Source: Panagrolaimus kolymaensis (taxonomy: Eukaryota; Nematoda; Chromadorea; Rhabditida; Panagrolaimidae). From it: a stretch of DNA of 64,000 bases. The notes under the pieces were generated by a model. It saw nothing but the letters and a program-made list of their open reading frames with translations, was not told the DNA's origin and did not search any database. Positions 46,798-57,600 of the stretch are shown here, piece after piece. The position numbers were made by a program, and so were the translations under genes. The stretch's first letter is position 1. Each line of letters begins with the position of its first letter. The stretch lies in the NCBI GenBank assembly GCA_028622995.1, contig JAJQJQ010000020.1:1922001-1986000 (forward strand), written 5' to 3'.

Positions 46798-48426
46798 TCA
46801 TTTTGGTGTTACTTCTTCTTGGCCTTCCACCTCCACATATTTTTTATACAAATGCTTATATTTTCCTTGAAATAATCGATCCGCATCTTCCCATGCGTGT
46901 AAAGCTTTAAGCACCGCAAAATCATAATAAGCATCTTTAAAGGGACATAGCTATTTCATGCCTTTTCAAAAATTTCGATACTGGGGCTGATAGGAACAGT
47001 TGGGGCGGCGCGTGTTTGAATTACCGTGTCACTTCTGTCTTACACGGTAATTCAAACACGCGCCTTACCAAGTGTAACTTTCAGTGCCCGCAAACGAAAT
47101 TTCAAAAAAGGCATGAAATAGCTATGTCCCTTTAAGGCTTTGTTTGATTTCTTTCTTTTCCAATGGTTTTATCATAAATTCTGCTAAACCAAGAGTATGA
47201 AAACCATGGGACATAAAAAAGTAATCATATGAAGTTTGAAGCTGTTCCACTGTGTATGGAACTTTGGTTTTATCTCCACCATATTCTTTTACAAGGCAAT
47301 CATAATAATAGGGAATTGCAAATTGTTCAGCTTGTCGACGAACTACGCCATCAACACAAAGAGTTAAAAAACATGAAAGATCAGACATGGGTGATCCTTC
47401 GTGTAAGATTTGCCAATCAATAAATGCTGCCACATCATTTTGAATGTCACCATTTTTATCGATGGCCCACATAATATTTCCAGCAAACATATCTCCATGA
47501 ACGATTACGGGAGGCATACCCAAATCTTTATGAGCTTGAACATTAGCAAAATAAATATAATCTTGATTAAGGGTATATTTTCGATATCTTTTTATTAATG
47601 GCTCAAATTCAGCTAGAAAAAAATGTTATTAAAAGTTAATTCAGGGAAAAGCAAATTCATTCGGTAGACGAATTCAACTAACCTTTTCGTTTACATTTTT
47701 CTAAAAAGCCATCTACAAATTGATCTGCACTTTGCATAAAATCTCCAAACAGTGTAGCATTTTTGAGATATTTTCCCTTCCATTCAATTGTATCATAACA
47801 AAGAATATTTTTATGTAAATGAGCCAAATGCCGAATAAAAGCTTTAACTTGGACTAAATTAACACTTTCAAAATGTGAAATGCATTTTCCACGTTGAGTT
47901 AAATCTTCCATGTGTATGCAACCTTCATGTCCACCAATAACCCAATTAACGGTTTTAAAAACTTTTGCAAGTGGAATATCCACAATTTCAGCAAAATGGT
48001 TATAAAATTCACATTCAACATTATGAATCTCTGTTAGACCTTCTTGATATTCTTTTGGTAATCCTTCTTCAATACAATCATGAGCTTCTTCAAGAATTTT
48101 AAATGTTGGAATTTTTAAAATTGTTGTATAAGCATCTGAATCTTCGTCGGTGGAATCAACAAAAATAATTTTACATCGATAAACATATGAAATAAAACCT
48201 TGACCTTCAGAAATATTTTTTGCGATCACCTAAAATTTATGAGACGAAATTAATGGAATTAGAAAAAAATACTCACCTCTTTAACTGGTCGATTTCCATG
48301 AAGCTTTATAAATTTTTCATCATTATTTCTTAATGAATCCAATAACCATCCAATAGTAAATGAGTGACCATTTATTGATTTTGTAATATCAACTATATCA
48401 TTTACCACCACCGCCGCACTCGTCAT
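46798..48426 (-). pseudogene. CHK/EcKinase-like kinase split by a TTAA element
   Basis: Aminoglycoside-phosphotransferase-fold kinase of the CHK (ecdysteroid kinase-like, DUF1679) family, expanded in nematodes. Exons on minus: 48426-48279, 48231-47683 and 47612-46798. Start MTSAAVVVND is chosen because exon 1 then joins IAKNISEGQGFISYVYRC, the glycine-rich ATP loop. Further motifs: VIHGDMFAGNIMW (catalytic HGDxxxxN), AFIDWQI (metal-binding D) and SDLSCFLTLCVD. In the last exon the frame is open to KKEIKQSL, where a 191-bp element sits at a TTAA. Its removal joins KQSLK directly to DAYYDFAVLKALHAWEDA and a stop at 46798. With the element the protein loses the last 45 residues or so and gains a few foreign ones. 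Possibly a null allele rather than an old pseudogene. Confidence 0.8.
46937..47135. mobile_element. TTAA-flanked MITE, copy 1 (191 bp)
   Basis: Target duplication TTAA at 46937-46940 and 47132-47135. The element begins AGGGACATAGCTATTTCATG and ends with the reverse complement; almost the entire 191 bp folds as one long inverted repeat, including an inner pair built on GCGTGTTTGAATTACCGTGT. No coding capacity. TTAA target use is known for piggyBac, Kolobok and Sola3 superfamilies; I cannot choose among them. Confidence 0.9.
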
Positions 48427-48709
48427 TCTTTCTTCCTCTCCAACACAAAACAACAACTTTAGACACAATTTTCTCTTTTCTTTTTTTATTTGCTTTGTTG
48501 AAGTTAGTATGGTTATGTTTTTTTTCAAGGCAATGAGGACAACACTACATATAGGCGGTGTCACCGTGTCGTTATCTCATTAATAGAAGTGCTGGAAGTG
48601 AGGAAATCTATCTATTTATTTGTTTATATCAAACAATATTTTTTTAAATAAATTAGGCTAATAACAAAAGGCAAAAATCAAAGATCGTTTTGAAGTTCTC
48701 TCAACGCGA

Positions 48710-48967
48710 TTGAGCTTGTCCATTTCTACTCCGCCTTTGATTGAAAATGATTGCGCTGTGGGCAGTGAAAATTTATTTTACTCTTATGTTTATTGGACAA
48801 ATGAAAAAACTTATTATGTATGTTATGAATGTCGAAAAATTAAAACTCATGTAGCGACAAAAATGAGACAAAATGAAGAAACTGAAGAAGATTTTATTGA
48901 AATGAGTCCAACGGAACATGTTTGCAAGCCTCAACCAAAAAATGAATTACGTTTTTGGCTATATTAA
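48710..48967 (+). other. Small open frame, possible zinc-finger-like fragment
   Basis: An open stretch of about 85 codons ending at 48967, with no in-frame ATG at its left end, so it would need an upstream exon. It contains YVYWTNEKTYYVCYECRK and ends with a spaced EHVCKP, a Cx2C...HxC spacing that recalls FLYWCH/WRKY-GCM1-type fingers. Not preceded by a clear acceptor. May be a relic exon or chance. Confidence 0.3.
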
Positions 48968-49828
48968 TTCTTGTACAATTTTTTGCAATTTTTTTTATTT
49001 ATCTTTTTTTGAATGAATATTAGCAATGAAAAAATTATGGCTTGATTAAAAATATTTTTATACAAAATTGTTTTTAAAAAAAATTGTGAGAAATATAATT
49101 TCATTTTTTTTCAAGCAATAAAAAACTTATAAAATTAAAAAGTTAAATTTTGGTTTTGAAACTAAAAATTATTTGAATGCGATTACATCTACTGAGATAT
49201 TGATTGGACTTTAAAAGTTGTTGCAAAGAGGAGTGATTTAGGAAAACAGATCCTCAGTGTCAAAAACCTTTTACGACACAACCGGACAACGAGAAAGGGA
49301 AAAAAATATATTTTTTTTTTATTAAAAAAAGACTTTTTGCGCATTTATGGAAGAAATGAAAAAGCAGCCAGCAGTAGCTATTTTGAAAAAGCTTTTGTTA
49401 GAATTGCTTCAAGGAATTAATTGATACATAAAATCGATTTATGGTTAAACAAATCAACTAAAATGTTTGTTTACAACCTTTAATGATAAACCAAAAAATC
49501 TCTAACATGTATTTATAACAAATTTTGCTTCTTCTTATTTTAATCCCAAACTAAACTTTACACAAAAGTAAAAAAAAAAATGTAAGAAAAAAGACCCAAT
49601 TTTCTTTTTCAACTTCATCAGCAGCTAAAAAAATGCTTGCTTCCTAAAAAATTATCAATGTTTCACGTTTTGGCAAAATGAACACTTTGTAATTTTGCTG
49701 GAGCCGCCAAAAAATTTTATGAAATGAAAGAAAAATTCCTAATCTCTGATTTCTAAAACCTCGTCGCGTTTATTAAAATATTTTTATTCTGATAATATTA
49801 TTACATACATACTTTTCAACTTTAAATA
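48968..49828. other. AT-rich spacer before the midasin pseudogene
   Basis: Long A and T runs; no coding or structural feature recognised. Confidence 0.4.
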
Positions 49829-50038
49829 TGGGTCGCAAACTCAAATCAAAGCAATCTAAAGAAGATGTGCCTTCTGAAGTTAAAAGGCTTCGTGAAAGTG
49901 AGGTCATCTTTATTCCTTGATGAACTTTACAAAGATGCTGTTATCCTTTTATCAGAATTTATTGATAGAAAAGAAATTAGTTTTTGTTGAAGTAAGTTTC
50001 TGTTGTATTTTTCCAGTTAATGATATAATAAAATTTTA

Positions 50039-50790
50039 GGGAACTGTTGGATGTGGAAAAACTACTTTGGTTAAACGGGTTGTTAGAGAGAGAATTGAAC
50101 ATGCTCATCGTTACTCTCCAACGAAGTGATTAAATTGATGATGCCAAGGTTGGTCGTGTTATTACTAATAAAATATAACTTACTTTTTTATTTTAGTCTT
50201 TTATTGGCTGCTATCAATGTACCGAAGTACCTGGTGAATTTATATTGAAGCCATCTGTGTTTTCAAAAGTTTGTTTTTGTTATTTTGTTATTGTCATTTA
50301 CTTTTTTTTGTTTAGGATGTTACAAAAAGATGCCATATTTTACTTGAAGATATTGATTCAGCTACGACGGAATTGGTTTCATCTTTGTATTTGATCAATA
50401 AATCATGGAATGCTCCACTTCGTTCTGATGGTAGTGTCAATTCTTTTCATCCAGAAGCAAGTATCGTTGCAACAGTGCGAACAAAAAACAACCATTCGGA
50501 TTCTTCTGAACTTGTTAGATGTCATCCTATGAGAGTAAACTCACAACCATTGTCAAATGATGAATTAAGAAAAATTATTCAACATACATTCCCGTCTTTA
50601 TCATCTGTTGCTGAAAAGCTGCTGAATATTTTCGTTGTAGTTTCTCGTTTGATGTTGGCTGATAGTATTTTCGATCGTGATTTGAATGCAAAGTATGTGT
50701 TTACTGTACCTATCTTTATACGTATTTATCTTTTTAGTGATTTGATTCGAGCTTGTCGGCGTCTCTCATCTTTACCTAAACTATGATAAT
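50039..50790 (+). pseudogene. Midasin AAA1 remnant
   Basis: Walker A VGCGKTTLVKRVV at 50042, then YQCTEVPGEF (midasin MYRCTDVPGEF), CHILLEDIDSA (Walker B region), a long open exon 50373-50700 with VRCHPMRVNSQPLSNDELRKII, and LIRACRRLSSLPK. Stops separate the first two blocks. Confidence 0.85.
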
Positions 50791-51144
50791 CAACAAATCG
50801 TTATTGAACTTTCTGACATTTATGTTCTTTCTGTTTCAAATCTTTCAAAAAGATCTCGTCTTGCTGCTGCTTTAGGCAAACATTTATCAATTGCTGAACA
50901 TCAAGCTGAAACGCTTCTATGAAAACGTGATCCAGAAATTGAATTGATTCTTTCGCCGGTAGAAGTTCTTGAAGCTCCTAATAGAGTAAGTTTATTATTA
51001 TTATTTATTGTACTTTATTATTATTGTTTTTAGTTTTTGGACAATAATCGTGAACGAAATCTTCTTGTTAAAGCTCATATTCGATTTCGTCTTTTTGCTA
51101 CACAAAATCCTATTGGCACTTACGCTGGTCGTAAAACACTTTAA
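50791..51144 (+). pseudogene. AAA1/AAA3 fusion, partial second AAA3
   Basis: After AAA1 (AALGKHLSIAEHQAETLL, stop, KRDPEIELILSP) the sequence switches directly to VEVLEAPNR, an intron and FLDNNRERNLLVKAHIRFRLFATQNPIGTYAG. That block, including its intron (50991-51033), is a diverged copy of the complete AAA3 at 55005-55210, and lacks about 15 bases inside. It ends at the TTAA element. Confidence 0.85.
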
Positions 51145-52251
51145 AGGGAGTGTCTCAAGCGATAGAGATTTCCTTACAGCGGGTGTTCCTAACCCGAAAG
51201 TTTTTTTTCATTGTCTCAAAGCCTTTCAAAGTTCTTCAAAAAGTTTGAAGCCTTTTGTAGCTATTTGCAAAAAAAGTTCATACCACGAAAACCATGTTCG
51301 AAATGTTTCGTAGAAAAAAACAAAGGGAGCCGTCGTAAAAAAAATGGGTGCGCTACACTTTGCAGAACTTGTTCCTTGGCGCCAAGGAACAAGCTTATTT
51401 GCAGAAAGCGCGCGCAGAAATGGCGCCAAGGAACAAGGAATTAGGGCATTCTCAATAAGGAACAGCAATAAATAAGTCAAATGCTTTGACGCTTGTATTT
51501 ATTATTACTGTAAAATCAGCAATTTAGTTATTAACAAATTTAAACACTAAAAACGAAATGTTGAAATTTTAATTTTTACTATAGCAATAAAATACATTAC
51601 GCGTTTGTCTTTTTTTCAAAATTAAGTTGTAGAAGTATGTTCAAATTTTTACAAGTTTCTTTGAATAATACAATTATGGAATAAACATAGCTGGTTGGAG
51701 AACTTTATCTATTTTATCAAGTTCAATTATCTGCTATCACTCAAATTAAGGGTCAATGCTCAAATTCGAAGGTAATTAATTTCCTTAGCTTTTACAATAA
51801 TTTAGTTAAATTAGAGTTTTATCGAGTATTTCATTATGAATGCGTTGTTTCTTTTCATAAACTTAAATAAAGTAGCAACAACTACTTGCTGCTATTTATC
51901 AAAGTATTAAATTGCTGTTTAACTAATAACTTGAGTCAGTCCAAAAAAATAAATCCTTACAATTTGATCAACTCTTACATTAAAATTATCATTTTTTAGT
52001 TTCTCCAAAAAGTAAGCTTTGATTGAACAATAACTTTTCTCATGCTCATTCTCAAATCTTCATATTCTCTTTTTTATCGAAGATAAGCCAATAATCTTGT
52101 TCCTTATTGAGAATGCCCTAATTCCTTGTTCCTTGGCGCCATTTCTGCGCGCGCTTTCTGCAAATAAGCTTGTTCCTTGGCGCCAAGGAACAAGTTCTGC
52201 AAAGTGTCCTTTGCCCAAAAAAATCTCTATCGCTTGAGACACTCCCTTTAA
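51141..52251. mobile_element. 1.1-kb TTAA-flanked element with nested inverted repeats
   Basis: TTAA at 51141-51144 and 52248-52251. Terminal inverted repeats of 27 bp start AGGGAGTGTCTCAAGCGATA. Inside is a second inverted pair of 110 bp (51355-51464 and 52098-52207) that appears perfect and contains repeated CCTTGGCGCCAAGG palindromes and a GCGCGCGC core. The 630-bp centre is AT-rich without an ORF. Non-autonomous; shares AGGG ends and TTAA with the 191-bp family. Confidence 0.88.
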
Positions 52252-54050
52252 CCACTTCTCGACATTTCCGATGCTTTCAATGGAACTACGAAGGATTTTG
52301 ACTATAGCGACATGTTTCATAATTCACCTGATTGATGGGTGTACTATGACTTCTCCAAATATTGAGAAACATGTTCGTGATGCTAAGAAATAGAATCCTA
52401 AGAATGTGAAGCAATTTCGCCATTGTTCAAACCTGATGATAATTTTTTTTGTTGGAATTAAACTCTGTGATTTTCTTGCTATGCCTAAAGTTTCTTGTCT
52501 TGTTCATCGCATTAATGTTCAAATGTTTGTTGGAGGTGAGGTGTACCACGCCTTTACTTCTCATTATACTGTCGTGAAGAAGAAAACATTTGTTCATACT
52601 GTATGTGTTTGTAATCCTTTTTTTTGAATCTTTTATTCCTTTTTTTAGCTTCGTACTTTAACTATGGTTTGCGTGAATCATGGAGCTAAGAATGGTCAAG
52701 GAGGTGATAAACTTGGTAATGTCAAATTGAGCGATCCTTGCAATATTTGTAACACATGAAATTTCTTTCGTGGCCTTCAATGGAAATTGCATCATACCGT
52801 AAGTTTAACTTATTCAATTATTAATAACTTTACCATTCATGGCTTCTTTTTGATTTCGTTTACTAGTAAAATGTTCTTACTAATCATACTATTGTTTAGT
52901 ATTTACATTCTTTTGTCGTTTCAGGCTAAACTTGACTTTCTAAATGGTCGTGAACTATTCATTGCTCTTGTTTTCTTTTGTGCTCGTGAACTTGTGATTT
53001 CCTTACCACCAACTGGTTCAGGCGTGGAATCAGCAAAACTTCGACTTCGTAACAATATTAAATACCTCACCGATCAAATGAATGCTGAAGCGTTATTAGC
53101 TGAAAAAACAATGAAAATCTTCGAATATCATCGTGATATAAATCCAAATAATATTGCATGGAGAAAATTTAAACTTGATATTGATACTGTAACTGCTTGA
53201 GAAGATAAAACGTGAGAAACAAATTATGTCAATATTTGGTTAAACAACGTATTTTGTGCTCTTCATTATTCCACCGATATTAAAGATTATGAATCTCTCG
53301 TCGCAGTTATCAAGTTAGTTTGTTATTTAGTATTTATTTCCTTTGTTTATGTGCATTTTCATTGCTTGAACTTATGCATTTAACTTGATTCAGCGGTTTG
53401 TAATCAGTTATATTATTTTAGGCAATGGTCTCTTTCTCGTATTGTTAAACAACTCGTAAGCTCTACCCCTAATATTGAATTGAATCAACTAATGGACATG
53501 GCCTGTCATGACTCGATGAATTCTATCTCAAATTGGATTTTACCAAGAAAAACCAAATTCTTCCGGATCCTTAACCAACTTGCATTGAAACTTTACAAAA
53601 TTGATCGTGATTATCTCTTGGACTATATGGATTTACTACCAAATTATAAAAACCAAATGAATATCGTACACTTCACGCAGAAAAAGATCGTCATGAAGAT
53701 TTTGATGGCCACATATTCACATTCTTTTATAAATGAAGCACAAATTGCTGGATACGTAAAGTAAGTAACTTTTCTTATTGAAATAAATATTGGTTTTGTG
53801 TAAAAACTTTCTTTTGGTGGACATGGCTGTGGTTTACACCTGCTTGTGAAAATTATGCTTTTGCTATTTCTTATATTTTCTTTTAGAATCATTCATCATT
53901 ATGACGTTATGACGTTGGCTTGCTTTTGGAGAAAATGGGATTTCCATCAATTTCATCTTTTATTGCTCGAAAAAAGAAGTACTTTTGAAATGCTGGATGC
54001 TATGTTTATTCATTACAAAGATGGCATGACTTTGTACCTGGGATGGAAAT
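52252..54050 (+). pseudogene. Unassigned coding relics inside the midasin region
   Basis: Short open blocks with several stops: VSCLVHRINVQMFVGGEVYH (52495), LRTLTMVCVNHGAKNGQGG (52651), PPTGSGVESAKLRLRNNIKY (53005) and ELNQLMDMACHDSMNSISNW (53475). They look like protein-coding remnants with introns, but I could not match them to midasin; they occupy the place where the front of AAA2 should be. They may come from another gene. Confidence 0.45.
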
Positions 54051-54590
54051 CTTAAACGTCATCCAAACTTTCATTTATTTACATATACGAATCCTGCATC
54101 TGATACTGGAAAGAAGAAACTTCCCATAGGTGTTCGAACACGCTTCACGGAATTATTTGTTTATGAACCAACTGATCGCAATCAACTGACCATCATCGTT
54201 CGCAATTATCTTTCATCAATTGAAAACCTGCATCATACAAGTTTGCTTGACTTTTACGATGATGTTTTGAATTTCTTCTCTCCAAAATACAGGTATTTCA
54301 TAGTTATCTTTTAAAGCTTAAACTTTTTTTTGTATTTTTAGTCTACGGAATCTTTGTCGAGCTTTATCTTTCGCCGGTGATAATCTTTATGGAAATCCTT
54401 ATCGTTCACTTTATGAAGACGTATCTCTGGCTTTTGGAAGCGATCTTGTTATTGATGGAATGGTTAAATTTGGCAAAATTTTCTCCAAACATTTTGAAGG
54501 AGTACCATATGGAATTGCACGTGCAACATTTGATGGCAAGAAAATGTATGTTTTTTCTTCTTCTTAATTTTCATCAAAGTTTTTTTTAGT
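54051..54590 (+). pseudogene. Midasin AAA2 C-terminal part
   Basis: RHPNFHLFTYTNPASDTGKK followed by LPIGVRTRFTELFVYEPTDR and, after an intron, LRNLCRALSFAGDNLYGNPY matches the sensor and lid region of midasin AAA2 (HPDFRLFACMNPATDVGKR...LRTLCRALRFA). The Walker A/B front half is absent. Confidence 0.85.
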
Positions 54591-55440
54591 TGGTTAAAGG
54601 CTCTTATATTGAACATGGTGATAACTTACCTAAAAATGATCCTCGTTATGTTTACACTGAATCAGCTAGAAAAAATTTAGAAAGACTGGCAAGAGCAGTT
54701 GATAGTGGAAGATTTCCATTTTTACTTGAAGGTGAAAAACTTCGGCTGGTACGTTTGAAATTATTTAACATAATTCAAAGAAATAAAAATCATCTTATTT
54801 TTAGGTAAAACATCGATGATTATGGATCTTGCTTTGGTAAATGGAAATATTGTACATCGTATCAACGATCATGAACATACTTATGTTCAAAAATACATTG
54901 GCTGCTATGCACCTGATGAAAACGGAAAATTTACTTTCGTGGAAGGTGTTCTCTTGCATGCTGTTCGACAAGGTCATTGTGTTATTCTTGATGAATTGAA
55001 TTTTGCTCCGCTAGAAGTTCTTGAAGCTCTTAATATAGTATGTTTATTATTATTATTTATTGTACTTTTTTATTATTGTTTTTAGCTTTTGGACGATAAT
55101 CGTGAACTGTTTGTTGCTGAACGAAATCTTCATGTTAAAGCTCATCCTCGATTCCGTCTTTTCGCTACACCAAATCCCGTAGGCACTTACGCTGGTGGTA
55201 AAAGACTTTCACGTGCATTTTTAAATCGATTTATCATTCTTCGATTTGATCATCCCCATTTTGAAGAACTTACTCAAATTGTTTGCACAAGATGTGGAAT
55301 TGCTAATAGCCTCGCAGATGCTATGATTAAAGTTTTAACTGAACTTAAACAATGCTGTTCAAATGCTGGATTATTTAATGCTTATGATGGTCTTATGACG
55401 TTAACGTAAGCCTTTTCCATTCTTTAACTTTTCTTTACTT
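54590..55440 (+). pseudogene. Midasin AAA3
   Basis: The best preserved module. LVKGSYIEHGDNLPKNDPRYVYT leads in; the P-loop lysine-threonine lies at an exon border (GKTSM, 54806). INDHEHTYVQKYIGCYAPDE, CVILDELNFAPLEVLEALN and LLDDNRELFVAERN...HPRFRLFATPNPVGTYAGG are nearly diagnostic. Most residues needed for activity are present; breaks lie just outside. Confidence 0.9.
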
Positions 55441-56590
55441 TTTCCTTTAGTGATCTTTTCCATTGGGCTAATCGTCTTGCAAGAAGAGTGTGAGTGGTGA
55501 TTGGAGTCAAGTTCTAGCTGATCAAGGTTACTTTCTTCGTGCCGCTGGTAATTCTAATGATGTGGATGAAGTTGTTCGAGCTCTTGAAAATATTCTTAAA
55601 GTTAAAATTCTTTACAACTGATTCACCTTATCTGCCTGATTGGATTAAAAAACAACTTATTTATGGGACTGCTCACTTGTTTCAACGTTTGGTATGCGTC
55701 GTATGCTCGTTCTTTCCTGCGAAGCTTGGCGTTGCGATGAGCCGATTTAATGGTTGGTGGAACTGGATGTGGTAAAACGACGGCTGCTCAATTTCTCTCT
55801 GATTACATACTTTTAAATATTAATTGTCACGAACGTACTGAAACTTCTGATCTTCTTGATTCTATTCGATCAAATGCTAATGATAGCTTCTTCTGGCAAG
55901 ATGGTGTTGTAGTACAAGCAATGAAAACTCGATCCTAACTTCTTATTGATGAAATTTCTCTTGCATCTTATTCTCTCCTTGAATGATTAAATCCTTTATT
56001 ACAATCATCTTGAACCATCTTATTAACCGACACTGGAGTTGATGCTGAAAATGTTACTGCTCTTTCTGGTTTTCAAGTCGTTGCAACGATGAACCCTGGT
56101 ACTGATCATGGCAAAAAAGAACTGTCAAAGGCTTTCAGAAATCGTTTTACCGAAATTTGATACAGCTGTGATTATCCTGTATAAGACATCAAAAAGATTA
56201 TTACTGGAAGAATTACAATATTGGGTCACACAGTGGACTAAGAAGTGAAACATGTTATTAATGGAATTGTTGAATTCTTTATTAATTTTACTGAAAAGTT
56301 TTCAAACATTTTCCGTACTGTTTTCTCACTTCGTGATATCATTGCTGCCGCTGATCTTTTCGTTGCTTGTAAAACTACAGCTGAACTATCGACTCATAGC
56401 GCCTTTGTTAACTCGCTCACTGGTGTTGTTGTGGATTCAATTGGTGTTCTCTCTGCTCGAACTTCTTACAATCCTTTGAAGTTAAAAAAGAAATGTCATC
56501 AAATGGTAAGTATTTTTTTGTTACGTAAAACCTAGTAATTATGGTAGTTTTTAGGTTTTATCTATTGCTAAAAAACATCAAATTATTCCT
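55441..56590 (+). pseudogene. Midasin AAA4, heavily broken
   Basis: Walker A VGGTGCGKTTAAQF at 55751, ERTETSDLLDSI and WQDGVVVQAMKTRS, then TAA, LLIDEISLASYSLLE, TGA, LNPLLQSS, TGA, and VATMNPGTDHGKKELSKAFRNRF. Stops sit inside Walker B, so this copy cannot encode a working module. The exon from 56245 (FRTVFSLRDIIAAADLF) corresponds to the lid. Confidence 0.88.
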
Positions 56591-57600
56591 GTTGTGGAGC
56601 TCGAAACCAACCAAAAACCAAATTCTCTAATTTTCGGAGAATTTCCTGTTGAACTTGGAAGCTTTGCAACAGAAAACATACAACGTTATTCTTTTTCGAC
56701 TCCTACTACCGAACAAAATGCTCTTCGAGTTGCTCGAGCACTCTTAAAAGCCATTATGCTTGAATTAAGTCCTGGTGCTGGTAAATCCAGTCTTATTGTT
56801 GCGTTCGCTAAAGTAACAGGCTATCATCTTGTGCGTTTGAATTTGAGCGATCAAACCGACCTTGCTGATTTGTTTGAACACGATGTACCTTTTTCTAAAC
56901 CAGATGGAAGTATTTCTTTTAAATGGAAAGATTGTCCAGTTCTAAAGGCTATCAAAGAAGGTTCATGGATTTTACTTGACGAAGTTTGTTTATTTTCATA
57001 TTTAGTGTTCAAAACTTTTATTTTGTTTTTTAGCTAAATTTGGCTCATCAATCAGTGCTTGAAGGATTAAACTCTTGTTTTGATTTTCGTCAGGAGTTAT
57101 TCATTGCTGAATTAAATAAGAAGTTTGTAATCAATTCTGATCAATGTCGATTTTTTGTTTGCCAAAATCCTCAAACTCATGGTGGTAACAGACGGGCTTT
57201 ACCTAAGCCGTTTTTGAACAGCTTTACTTCTGTGAGTTTCTGCTTTTTCTTTTTTGCTTTTATATAATTCACTTTCAGATTTACATTCAACAATTTGGTC
57301 CGCAAGATTTTTCTTTGATTTTTAACCAAGAATTACCAGACTCCAGATTAAAGGGCCATAGCTATTTGCAGCCTTTTTGAAATTTCGTTTACGGGAGCTG
57401 AACTTTGCGAATGCCAAGCGCGTGTTTGAATTTAACGTGTCATTTACTGTAGTTGCACGTAGATTCAAATTGCCGGTTGGCGAAGTATGAATTCAGCTCC
57501 CGTAAAACGAAATTTTGAAAAAGGCATCAAATAGCTATGTTCCTTTAATCATTGAAAATATGATCCGATTCAATGATTAAATGCAACTGCTTGTTAAAAA
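56591..57600 (+). pseudogene. Midasin AAA5
   Basis: Two open exons, 56591-56982 and 57033-57230. Walker A reads SPGAGKSSL; LVRLNLSDQTDLADLFEHDV, SWILLDELNLAHQSVLEGLN, CFDFRQELFIAEL and CQNPQTHGGNRRALPKPFLN follow. A 193-bp TTAA element lies at 57348; removing it joins LPDSRL to IIENMIRFND, restoring the lid sequence. Confidence 0.9.
57348..57548. mobile_element. TTAA-flanked MITE, copy 2 (193 bp)
   Basis: Same family as the element at 46937: TTAA at both ends, start AGGGCCATAGCTATTTG, end AAATAGCTATGTTCCT, inner palindrome AGCTGAA/TTCAGCT around GCGTGTTTGAATT. It is more diverged from a perfect palindrome than copy 1, so it is probably older. Confidence 0.9.
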
